From assembly GCA_002426275.1 (NCBI GenBank), contig DIPB01000077.1:5666-11700 (forward strand): a stretch of DNA of 6,035 nucleotides, given 5' to 3'. The number at the start of each line of letters is the position of its first letter. Within the stretch, counting starts at the first letter, position 1. A program made the position numbers and the translations under genes. The notes under the pieces are model-generated. The model saw nothing but the letters and a program-made list of their open reading frames with translations, made no database searches and was not told the DNA's origin. This DNA comes from Firmicutes bacterium UBA5499. GTDB lineage: Bacteria > Bacillota > DTU084. Below are positions 1 to 5,871 of this stretch, piece after piece.

Positions 1-101
1 AAATCGTCCATGACGGTGAGAGAGCAGTCCCGATTATCTATCGCATTACGGTAGAGATAAAACCGCAGCTCAAAGGGTAAGTCGTTACGACGCATACCCA
101 T
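1..101 (-). CDS. Start of third gene of the McrB-like operon; probable McrC/DUF2357-type nuclease subunit (partial)
   Basis: Reading leftward from 101, an uninterrupted frame of 33 codons begins MGMRRNDLPFELRFYLYR and leaves the window. A good AAAGGAG ribosome binding site (112-118) lies 10 bases before the ATG at 101-99; the next in-frame ATG (95-93) would be 16 bases away, so the first is preferred. The start lies inside the end of the McrB-like gene (17-base overlap), which is typical of translational coupling. The visible residues are consistent with a folded N-terminal beta region but include no catalytic motif. Genes directly downstream of McrB-type ATPases usually encode the McrC-like PD-(D/E)XK nuclease, often with a DUF2357 N-terminal domain, so that is the inferred identity. 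That the gene exists is fairly secure; its function is inference from position. Confidence 0.6.
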   Translation of the reverse strand, partial: MGMRRNDLPFELRFYLYRNAIDNRDCSLTVMDD

Positions 102-1920
102 ACCAGCCCAGCTCCTTTGCTTTCCGCTTCAAGGCAGAGCGGGAACGGGAAAAGTCGCTCACCATGGGATATTGATTGAAGACCTTCTCCAACAGGCTAT
201 CGGCGAGTTCTCCTCCCTTAAGCCTTCCGATCAGAGCTTCCCATTGTTCCTTAGGCCCTCTAAGCTTAGGGAGAATCCTTTGCTCTACCTGCAGATCCAG
301 AGCCTCGCCTCGGGTAAGCCAATCTTTCATCTGGGGAAGATTGGCCAGATAACAATCTATCTGCCGCAAGACGCGGTAGCCGAATCCGCGCTGCAAGTCT
401 ACTTCCTCAAAAGCCGCCTGCAGTTCTTCAAAAAAGGCCAGCTCGCTGTCTCGCAAGGAAAGGCCGGAGCAGGCGCTGTAACGCCAACCGTTATAGCTTC
501 CCGCGCTGACAGGATAGATTCTGGGGGCCTGGCAGGGAACCAGTCTCGCCAGCTCAGTGAAAGAATCCAGCTGGAGGCTGATCACATTGGCCCGGTCCAG
601 GAGTTTGTCGCTGAAAGCGTAAGTAGATTCGTCCACATTGATCGTGCCTGCAAACAGCACATTATCGCCGATTCTCACCTTAGCCGGATAGAGGCCGGAG
701 TTATAAACCCGGCTTTGCAGTTTGGGATTATACAATGTGAGATACCGCTCTTCAGCAGGCGCTTCCAGGACGCTGAGAAACTGCGCAAAATAATGCTCAG
801 GCCGCGCCAGATTCATCTCATCAAAACAGATCAGGTATAAAGCCTCGGGATTGGCCTGAGCAGCCAAAAGCAAATCCACCAGCTCTGTGGAAGGCCTGTA
901 GAGCATATTTAAAGTATCCAAATAGCCGATGAGATCCGCATCTTCATGCCAAGTGGGACTTACAGGCAACATCAAAAACCTTTCTCCCAAGCCCAACATC
1001 TTTCCGTAAAGCCGGACAAGCTGGGACTTACCGATGCCGGTCATGCCGGCTAAAAGCACTAAACTGCCGCATTTGAATGCTAAATGCAGGTTTTCCATGT
1101 CTTCTTTGCTGTATAAAAATCCCGCGGAGCGGGTGAAGGCATGGAAATCTTCCAGAAATCTAACTTCTACAGGAGAACCGGCCTCATGAACGATTTGCCC
1201 ACTGTCCGGCGCGGTTACCTCTTGGCCTTCTTTTAGCTCCTTCTCCAGCTTTTGCGCTACGTTTTCGGCAAGCAAAATCAAATTTTCATAAATGAGAGCC
1301 GTCTGGGCGAATTGGCTGGGAAACGGCGCTTTGCGTAAAGGCTCTTGAATTATGGCTGTCAGTTCATCACGCCTGCTCACCAGGCCCGCTACCGGACCGT
1401 AAACCTGAGCAAGGCAGCTGTCTACCACGGCAATCGGCTGCGGCATTTCCCTGGGATAACTCTGGAAACGTCCCAAAGTTTTTCGCTCCAGCAGCGCTTC
1501 GCTCAAGGCATCTCCTTCAAAGCCGGCCAGCAAAAGCGGTAGCAATTTCGTTTGGCTGTCCACTTCCGCCGGCCTATCTAAGAGGGCCTTTGGTTCCGCG
1601 ATATAATGTATCCTTCCGTCTCCGCTATGACTGGCGCTTGGCTTAAACAGTATTATTTTATCTTGCAATAATTTGACCAGTTTATCTGTGCGTACCGGTT
1701 CATATAAACGGGAATCATCTTCAAAACCAAATCGTTCTATCTTATTGCCCCAACAGGTGAACAGCTCGTCTGTGGGGCAGTCTTCAGGTCCGTAGCTCTG
1801 CACTTTTAGCAAGAATTGCACGGCGTCATTATTATTTATGAAAACCGGCTCTTGTCCTTCCAGAAGTTCTTCTTTTAAGGCTAGTCTGCCGGCCAACAGG
1901 CACTCCCATTTTTTTGTCAT
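85..1920 (-). CDS. McrB-like AAA+ NTPase (motor subunit of a McrBC-type restriction/defence module)
   Basis: A 611-residue protein with a C-terminal AAA+ motor of the McrB type. Visible motifs: Walker A GMTGIGKS (292-299), Walker B ICFDEMNLARPEHYF (364-378; Asp367, Glu368), sensor-1 region GTINVDES (425-432; Asn428), a probable arginine finger in LLDRAN (Arg443), a possible sensor-2 region FGYRVLRQ (513-520), and a family-like tail QRILPKLRG (547-555). DEMNLARPEHYF is strongly McrB-like. In E. coli McrB the signature after Walker B is MNxxDR, which confers GTP preference; here the place is taken by INVDES, so nucleotide preference is uncertain. Residues 1-250 match no domain I recognise and lie where McrB proteins carry their target-recognition domain. 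Start: ATG at 1920 with GGAGGAG (1926-1932) five bases upstream, overlapping the previous stop as ATGA. It probably hydrolyses nucleotide as a hexameric ring that drives a partner nuclease. A non-defence MoxR-like chaperone role is less likely. Confidence 0.85.
   Translation of the reverse strand: MTKKWECLLAGRLALKEELLEGQEPVFINNNDAVQFLLKVQSYGPEDCPTDELFTCWGNKIERFGFEDDSRLYEPVRTDKLVKLLQDKIILFKPSASHSGDGRIHYIAEPKALLDRPAEVDSQTKLLPLLLAGFEGDALSEALLERKTLGRFQSYPREMPQPIAVVDSCLAQVYGPVAGLVSRRDELTAIIQEPLRKAPFPSQFAQTALIYENLILLAENVAQKLEKELKEGQEVTAPDSGQIVHEAGSPVEVRFLEDFHAFTRSAGFLYSKEDMENLHLAFKCGSLVLLAGMTGIGKSQLVRLYGKMLGLGERFLMLPVSPTWHEDADLIGYLDTLNMLYRPSTELVDLLLAAQANPEALYLICFDEMNLARPEHYFAQFLSVLEAPAEERYLTLYNPKLQSRVYNSGLYPAKVRIGDNVLFAGTINVDESTYAFSDKLLDRANVISLQLDSFTELARLVPCQAPRIYPVSAGSYNGWRYSACSGLSLRDSELAFFEELQAAFEEVDLQRGFGYRVLRQIDCYLANLPQMKDWLTRGEALDLQVEQRILPKLRGPKEQWEALIGRLKGGELADSLLEKVFNQYPMVSDFSRSRSALKRKAKELGWYGYAS
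112..118 (-). promoter_or_regulatory. Ribosome binding site deciding the start of the partial left-edge gene
   Basis: AAAGGAG on the minus strand, embedded in the last codons of the McrB-like gene and 10 bases before the ATG at 101. It supports a real coupled gene at the left edge and favours the first of two closely spaced in-frame ATGs. Confidence 0.6.
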
Positions 1921-2879
1921 TTTCTCTCCTCCAAAACTTTTGCCAGCTTTTCCAGCACTTCTTCCTCTCCCGTCACTTCCAGCGGCTGTTTGCCCAACCG
2001 CAGACAGAGCGTGTAAATCTTAGCCCGCAGTAGATTAGATAAACCCGTTGATTGCAGGAAAATGTAATCTTGCTGCCGGAACAGATGCGAGATGTCTTCC
2101 CCCTGGCAAGCCGCATAAGTGATGATGACCTGTTCATTTCCAATCCTATTTCTTTGCGGAGGACGATCTTCCGTGCCTGCCACCAAAATCTTCCGGCACG
2201 AATCAGTCAGCTCTTGTTCCATTTTGCTCTTTTCCGTTTCTAGCTGTGCGACCTGTAATTTTATTCGTTCGTTCCTGCTCTGCCACAATGCGAGCTCTTC
2301 GTCCTTCCGCTCTATGCTCTGCTGGAAGGCGGCGGCTTTTTTCTTCCAGCTCTCCCGCTCCTTTTCTAACTTCGCCTGCAAGTTTTCATTTTTGCTTTGT
2401 AATTCCTTATGCTGTTTTTCGATTTTCTTGAGCTTTTTATTTAGTTTTTCGAGTTCAACCTTTAATTCCCCGCTTGGTGGTTCCGCCTTTGCCGCTGAAG
2501 CTTTTTCTCTATTGTTTGCGTCTTTTAGAATATCGAATAATTCATCTGCCAACTCTTGAAGTTCTTGTACATCGCTGGAAGCTAGCGCCGCGGTTAATTG
2601 CAAGCACCCATAAGAAGAGATATATTCCGCCAGATTTTCTTTGATATTTTCAATTTTGTTTTCTGTCTCGTCCCTGATCTGCTTCCTGATCTCCGCAAGC
2701 TCAAATACTCTTTTGGCTAAAACCGGATATTTTCTAAAATGATTCAAGAGAATCTTCTTGGGAGTATTCTTATGTTCTTTGCGATACCCGGGCACCGGCA
2801 GAGCCAGCATCTGGGCGAAATCCCGTAGCTCTTTCAATGAGAGCGAGTCCAGATACGCGCTCCATATTTCTTCGTCCAT
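1917..2879 (-). CDS. Coiled-coil protein with DUF2325-like C-terminus, first gene of the McrB-like operon
   Basis: A 320-residue soluble protein, no signal peptide or membrane segment. Three parts are visible. Residues 1-120 are helical; LSLKELRDFAQMLALPVPG (13-31), followed by a basic stretch, faintly recalls SAP/Rho-N-like nucleic-acid-binding helices. Residues about 137-226 are a long charged coiled coil rich in Lys, Glu and Gln. Residues about 228-318 appear to be a small alpha/beta domain: ILVAGTED (231-238), QDYIFLQS (270-277), then LLRAKIYTLCLRLGKQPLEV (283-302). That pattern resembles DUF2325 domains (strand plus glycine, Asp-led strand, helix ending in a Cys and LGKP-type turn), but the match is by eye. 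The ATG at 2879 has a GAGGGGG site nine bases upstream. It shares a 4-base ATGA overlap with the McrB-like gene, so the products are probably made in fixed ratio. Likely role: sensing, assembly or targeting for the restriction motor. Function is not established. Confidence 0.7.
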   Translation of the reverse strand: MDEEIWSAYLDSLSLKELRDFAQMLALPVPGYRKEHKNTPKKILLNHFRKYPVLAKRVFELAEIRKQIRDETENKIENIKENLAEYISSYGCLQLTAALASSDVQELQELADELFDILKDANNREKASAAKAEPPSGELKVELEKLNKKLKKIEKQHKELQSKNENLQAKLEKERESWKKKAAAFQQSIERKDEELALWQSRNERIKLQVAQLETEKSKMEQELTDSCRKILVAGTEDRPPQRNRIGNEQVIITYAACQGEDISHLFRQQDYIFLQSTGLSNLLRAKIYTLCLRLGKQPLEVTGEEEVLEKLAKVLEERK

Positions 2880-2933
2880 TGCACGTTTCCCCCTCTTTTT
2901 CCATTTTTGCCAACAACACCTTCTCTCTCCTAT

Positions 2934-2964
2934 ATTATCAGTTTCAATTTTTCCATACTGTCAT
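2934..2964 (-). promoter_or_regulatory. Possible sigma-A promoter of the coiled-coil/McrB-like operon
   Basis: On the minus strand, ATGACA (2964-2959) and GATAAT (2939-2934) are separated by 19 bases, and the -10 box lies about 55 bases before the ATG at 2879. Both boxes are one or two bases off consensus and the spacer is longer than the ideal 17, so this is a candidate only. The operon needs a promoter somewhere in this gap, because the neighbour on the right is divergent. Confidence 0.3.
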
Positions 2965-2998
2965 AATTCTCTATTTGGCGGCTTAAAACCTGCAGGAA

Positions 2999-3015
2999 CT
3001 GCCATGCTTTGGCAG
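2999..3015. repeat. Small perfect inverted repeat in the divergent gap before the hydrolase gene
   Basis: CTGCCA and TGGCAG form 6-base arms around a 5-base loop, directly next to an 8-base palindrome CCTGCAGG (2989-2996). No T run follows on either strand, so it is not a good terminator. It may be an operator or a leader hairpin of the hydrolase mRNA, whose ribosome binding site starts 22 bases downstream. It may also be chance. Confidence 0.35.
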
Positions 3016-3036
3016 AATACTTTATTAAAACCTATT

Positions 3037-3044
3037 GGGAGGAG
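3037..3044 (+). promoter_or_regulatory. Ribosome binding site setting the hydrolase start at 3053
   Basis: GGGAGGAG lies 8 bases before the ATG at 3053. A TTG at 3035 is in frame, but it overlaps this site and could not use it, so the longer reading is rejected. Confidence 0.8.
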
Positions 3045-3052
3045 TCTTTCTC

Positions 3053-3814
3053 ATGCAATCGTCAATTCCTCTTTCGCAAGATCATAAAGCGTTGCTCTAT
3101 CCTTATCCGGTTCCTTCCAAAAAACCAGTTGGAGCCATCATCGTCTGCCCCGGCGGCGCTTACGCCGACTTAGCTCCCCACGAGGGAGAACCAATTGCCC
3201 GATGGGCAAACAGTCTGGGCTATGCGGCATTCGTTCTGCACTATCGTCTGGCTCGCCATCCAGCGCCGCTCAATGATGCGCAAAAGGCGATCCGGTATCT
3301 GCGCAGCCAAGCGAAAGCTTTCAATATCGAGCCCAGCCAGATTGGCATTTTGGGTTTTTCCGCCGGCGGCCACCTGGCGGCCGCAAGCGGCGTCTTCTTT
3401 ACCCCCGGCAACGTCGCCTCCGAAGATCCTCAGGCACGGGTGTCTTCTCGTCCAGATGCCATGATCCTCTGTTATCCTGTGATTTCCTTCGGTCCCTATG
3501 GACATCGGGAATCGATGATTAACCTTTTGGGTGAAAATCCGCCTGCAAACCTTGTGGAGGAGTTTTCTTTGGAAAAGGCAGTAAGCAGCCAAACCCCTCC
3601 CGCCTTTATCTGGCATACTGCAGACGATGACGGCGTGCCTGTGGAAAACAGCCTCTTATTGGCAAAAGCCTTGCGGGATCATGATGTCCCTTTTGCCCTG
3701 CACGTCTTCCCTCACGGCAGACATGGCTTAGGCCTTGGCGAAGGGCTGAGCGCAGACTGGACGGAGCTTTGCGGCAAGTGGCTGCGGGATCTGGGCTTTA
3801 CCCGCGCCTCGTGA
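3053..3814 (+). CDS. Alpha/beta hydrolase, carbohydrate acetylesterase-like (BD-FAE/Aes-type esterase)
   Basis: A 253-residue hydrolase with the full family signature. The oxyanion region is CPGGAYADLAPHEGEPIARW (32-51), a PGGGY-type variant of the HGGG motif. The nucleophile elbow is GFSAGGHL (101-108, Ser103). The acid is in HTADDDGVPVENS (188-200, probably Asp192) and the base in HGRHGLGL (221-228, His224). The PGGxY...APHEGEP and VPVENS patterns are typical of proteins annotated as acetylxylan esterase-like or 'esterase/lipase', which remove acetyl groups from sugars or hydrolyse short-chain esters. No signal peptide is seen, so it should act in the cytoplasm, perhaps on imported acetylated oligosaccharides; no sugar transport or glycosidase gene is in view to support a substrate. 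It is divergent from the coiled-coil gene and followed after 79 bases by the TM1266-like gene, possibly co-transcribed. Family assignment is secure; substrate unknown. Confidence 0.85.
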   Translation: MQSSIPLSQDHKALLYPYPVPSKKPVGAIIVCPGGAYADLAPHEGEPIARWANSLGYAAFVLHYRLARHPAPLNDAQKAIRYLRSQAKAFNIEPSQIGILGFSAGGHLAAASGVFFTPGNVASEDPQARVSSRPDAMILCYPVISFGPYGHRESMINLLGENPPANLVEEFSLEKAVSSQTPPAFIWHTADDDGVPVENSLLLAKALRDHDVPFALHVFPHGRHGLGLGEGLSADWTELCGKWLRDLGFTRAS

Positions 3815-3893
3815 TGTTTTATCTCTGCTGACATCATCTGGGGGATAATTAAAACTAGAAATAGAAAATACTAACAAACGAGGAGGGAACAGA

Positions 3894-4154
3894 ATGTCTA
3901 AAATCTCGACGATGGTCATTGTTCTTGGCAATCGGGTGGATACCGCGCCTCAACTTCAGAGCATCCTCACTAAATATGGCTGCCAGATCAAAGCCAGATT
4001 GGGGTTGCACGAGGGAACTGAAGACAGATGCACAAACCATGGGGTCATCTTTCTGCAGCTTGCCGGCGCAGATGAGAGCCTCAAGGCGTTGGAAACAGAG
4101 CTGAACGCGGTCTCCGGTACCAAGGCGAAGCTGGTGCAAATCTCTTTGGACTGA
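3894..4154 (+). CDS. TM1266/NikR-C-like small ferredoxin-fold protein (putative iron-only hydrogenase system regulator family)
   Basis: An 86-residue protein beginning MSKISTMVIVLGNR. The layout suggests a beta-alpha-beta-beta-alpha-beta (ACT/NikR C-terminal-like) fold: strand 4-12, helix 17-29, strand CQIKARLGLHE (30-40), strand HGVIFLQLAG (49-58), helix 60-73 and a last strand KAKLVQISL (77-85). The RLGLHE and GVIFLQL stretches are what I associate with the TM1266 family, annotated as a putative regulator linked to [FeFe]-hydrogenase. No DNA-binding helix-turn-helix is present. Cys30, His39, Cys46 and His49 could bind a metal, which is inference. Start: ATG at 3894 with GAGGAGGG (3880-3887) six bases upstream. 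No hydrogenase or maturation gene is in the window. The gene is closed by a strong terminator. The actual role of the family is not settled. Confidence 0.65.
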   Translation: MSKISTMVIVLGNRVDTAPQLQSILTKYGCQIKARLGLHEGTEDRCTNHGVIFLQLAGADESLKALETELNAVSGTKAKLVQISLD

Positions 4155-4203
4155 TGGAGCGCCGCACTCTCGCCTCTGGCTTGACATGATTTTCCCAATG
4201 CAG

Positions 4204-4229
4204 AAAAGCCATCCCGCGGGATGGCTTTT
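4204..4229. terminator. Bidirectional intrinsic terminator between convergent operons
   Basis: A perfect 26-base palindrome: arms of 13 bases starting AAAAGCCATCCCG, with complementary A and T runs at the two ends. The GC-rich stem followed by TTTTCCTCCTTTT makes a terminator for the plus-strand TM1266-like gene, whose stop is about 50 bases upstream. Read on the minus strand, the same stem ends in TTTT and can stop transcripts arriving from the LiaF-like gene, which ends at 4303. Confidence 0.9.
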
Positions 4230-4302
4230 CCTCCTTTTCGTCCATAAAGCTGCCTGAGCTGCTTGAACGCTGAAATGACTCCTCAGCCGCAAGCTGAAGA
4301 CG

Positions 4303-4986
4303 TTATTTTATTTCCACGCCGCCCATCAGCGTCCGGCAGGTGATTGTGACCTTTTTCCCGGCAGTTACGCTGCCCTGTTGCAAGGTGCGTCCCCCATAGA
4401 TTCCGCCGGCGCTTTGCCCGAAAAATTCCAGGCCTCCTAAGACAGCGGAACCCTGGCAATGAACTTCAATATCTTCAGGCACGCGAAGATCAACGCCGCC
4501 CATGACTATAGTGAAGTCTAAATTCGTTTCCCCTTCCGGTATAACCGCATCTCTTAAATCCAAGTCCACTCCTCCCATAATAACAAAAAACGAACCGCTT
4601 TTTAGCTCCCAAGGCGAGCCTTTGCGTTCCAGGCCGCCCATCACGACTAGATTGGGCTTGCCGGCTGCTCCCCCGCTGAGGATCAGCCAACCGAAGAGGA
4701 TCAAGGCCAGCGCCCAAAATATATTCCAAAAATTACGCATATTAAACGCAAACCAACCCAGGTGATCGCCTAAAAGTCCCAAGCCCAAAACGACAATGAG
4801 CAAACCAACCGCTTTGCTTTCCTTTCCAGATTCCATGAAATAGGTGAGACCAAACAGTACAATCAAAAGCGGCCAAAACTGACTCAAAAAATCCCTAAAG
4901 AAAACGAGATTGAAATTCCGGGCAAGTAAGGCGAGGCCTAACCAAATGACGCCGATCCCCCAAACTTTACTGCGCATGCTATTCAT
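4303..4986 (-). CDS. LiaF-like membrane protein (N-terminal four-helix region plus MGG-repeat C-terminal domain)
   Basis: A 227-residue protein. Four hydrophobic segments lie at about 8-23, 36-51, 58-73 and 86-105. A polar C-terminal domain follows with five spaced copies of a short motif: VVMGGLE (114-120), VIMGGVD (135-141), IVMGGVD (160-166), AVLGGLE (181-187) and TLMGGVE (219-225). This architecture matches the LiaF/DUF5668-type 'cell wall-active antibiotics response' proteins, where the tail forms stacked beta-strands. In Bacillus, LiaF restrains the LiaRS envelope-stress two-component system; no LiaR or LiaS gene is in view, so the regulatory role is inference. The start is the ATG at 4986, eight bases after AAGGAG (4995-5000). 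A GTG at 4995 is in frame but overlaps that site and is rejected. It follows sfsA on the same strand with a 49-base gap, so the two are probably co-transcribed. Confidence 0.8.
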   Translation of the reverse strand: MNSMRSKVWGIGVIWLGLALLARNFNLVFFRDFLSQFWPLLIVLFGLTYFMESGKESKAVGLLIVVLGLGLLGDHLGWFAFNMRNFWNIFWALALILFGWLILSGGAAGKPNLVVMGGLERKGSPWELKSGSFFVIMGGVDLDLRDAVIPEGETNLDFTIVMGGVDLRVPEDIEVHCQGSAVLGGLEFFGQSAGGIYGGRTLQQGSVTAGKKVTITCRTLMGGVEIK

Positions 4987-4994
4987 GCGTATCA

Positions 4995-5000
4995 CTCCTT
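4995..5000 (-). promoter_or_regulatory. Ribosome binding site setting the LiaF-like start at 4986
   Basis: AAGGAG on the minus strand, eight bases before the ATG at 4986. The upstream in-frame GTG shares its first base with this site and so cannot be served by it. Confidence 0.7.
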
Positions 5001-5035
5001 CTCGTATTAATTCCCAGCAAAGAAGACTTCTTCCT

Positions 5036-5734
5036 TCATAAAACCACGGGTACAGGGCTTCCCAGCGTTATTGCCTGCAAAGTGAGCGAGCATTTATATG
5101 CCCAGATTTCCACGCCCGAAACGTACGCTTGTTTTAACGTCTCAGTAAAGACCGGATCCATTTTCTTATGCGGTGAAAATGCGGCGGCGTCGGATCTTTG
5201 AATGATGAATAAAACTATGGCGCGCATTCCTTCCGCTCTGGCTTTGCTCAATTCCCGCAGATGCCTGGCTCCTCTTTGGGTAGGGGCATCGGGAAATAGA
5301 GCGAGCTTGTTCTGCACCAAAGTCACTGATTTCACTTCCAGCAGGCATTTCTCCTCCGGGCCTGTGAGACAAAAATCCAACCTGCTTGCTCCATATTGCA
5401 TTTCCCTCTGAATTATGGGATACCGGACCAGTTCTGAGAAAAAACCCGCCTCAAGGGCCCGGGCAACTAGTCTATTGGGGAGGATACTGTCCAAAGAAAT
5501 CAGCGTTTCGTCCTTCTTAACCAGCACAAGATCAAACTTCGTTTTTCGTGGTCCTGCCGCAGGCCGCAAATAAACCTCCGCGCTCGGCAGCAACAGTTCT
5601 TTGAGCCGTCCCGGATCCGGAACATGGACCAAAGTCTGGGAGCCTTCCACCAGGACTTCGGCTAAAAATCTGTTGGGCCTTGCCAAAAAAGTTGCGGAAA
5701 TGAGTCTAGATGGATATTTCAGCGTTAGTTCCAT
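5036..5734 (-). CDS. sfsA: DNA/RNA nuclease SfsA (sugar fermentation stimulation protein A)
   Basis: A 232-residue protein, the usual family length, with all the SfsA hallmarks in order: RPNRFLAEV (19-27), HVPDPGRLKELL (37-48), SRLDFCL (117-123), LLEVKSVTLV (131-140), FPDAPTQRGARHL (147-159), an LFIIQRSDA stretch (175-183) and VEIWAYKCSL (208-217). The PD-(D/E)XK-type catalytic residues are visible as Asp120, Glu133 and Lys135. In E. coli SfsA was first described as affecting maltose metabolism and binding DNA; the fold predicts nuclease activity, and its physiological role is still unclear. The ATG at 5734 has AAGGAG five bases upstream. It heads a probable two-gene operon with the LiaF-like gene and is divergent from the exported protein gene on its other side. 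I see no sigma-A promoter with both boxes convincing in the upstream gap. Confidence 0.93.
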   Translation of the reverse strand: MELTLKYPSRLISATFLARPNRFLAEVLVEGSQTLVHVPDPGRLKELLLPSAEVYLRPAAGPRKTKFDLVLVKKDETLISLDSILPNRLVARALEAGFFSELVRYPIIQREMQYGASRLDFCLTGPEEKCLLEVKSVTLVQNKLALFPDAPTQRGARHLRELSKARAEGMRAIVLFIIQRSDAAAFSPHKKMDPVFTETLKQAYVSGVEIWAYKCSLTLQAITLGSPVPVVL

Positions 5735-5785
5735 GATTTCTCCTTATTATCGCTCTAAACCAAAATTCGCTTCCGGCATATATAA

Positions 5786-5839
5786 TCCTGCTTGGCAAGA
5801 GGAGGAAATATTTCCAGAAGCAGGAACTCCGTTTTTTTT
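5786..5839 (+). promoter_or_regulatory. Nested inverted repeat plus T-tract between divergent sfsA and exported-protein gene
   Basis: Outer arms TCCTGCTT (5786-5793) and AAGCAGGA (5818-5825) enclose a perfect 12-base palindrome GGAAATATTTCC (5804-5815). Five other bases then precede eight T's (5832-5839). As RNA in the plus direction it could form a stem ending near a U run, like a weak terminator or attenuator ahead of the gene at 5872. As DNA the inner palindrome could be an operator for either gene. A TATAAT (5781-5786) sits at its left edge but has no acceptable -35 box 16-19 bases upstream. Confidence 0.4.
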
Positions 5840-5871
5840 CGCGAATATGCAGCTAAGAGAGGTGAATTTCC

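Noticed and set aside
172..840. A 222-codon open frame on the plus strand
   Set aside because: It lies wholly antisense to the McrB-like gene, whose motifs are intact; no convincing ribosome binding site and no recognisable protein.
2119..2559. Plus-strand frame rich in Ser, Phe and Cys
   Set aside because: Antisense shadow of the Lys/Glu-rich coiled coil; the composition is what the complement of AAA/GAA/CTG-rich codons gives.
3170..3616. 148-codon minus-strand frame
   Set aside because: Antisense to the hydrolase, whose catalytic triad shows the plus strand is coding.
3812..3836. TGATGT/ACATCA inverted repeat at the end of the hydrolase gene, considered as a terminator
   Set aside because: Only a 6-base AT-rich stem with a 13-base loop and no T run; a readthrough transcript into the next gene seems likely.
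4182..4187. TTGACA as a promoter -35 box
   Set aside because: No -10 box at suitable distance and it points into a terminator.
4261..4294. Imperfect hairpin (GCTTG...CAAGC) beyond the LiaF-like stop
   Set aside because: Bulged stem without a T tract on either strand; the perfect palindrome at 4204-4229 is the better terminator.
5781..5786. TATAAT as the promoter of the exported-protein gene
   Set aside because: No acceptable -35 hexamer 16-19 bases upstream and no TG extension; an AT-rich match alone is weak.
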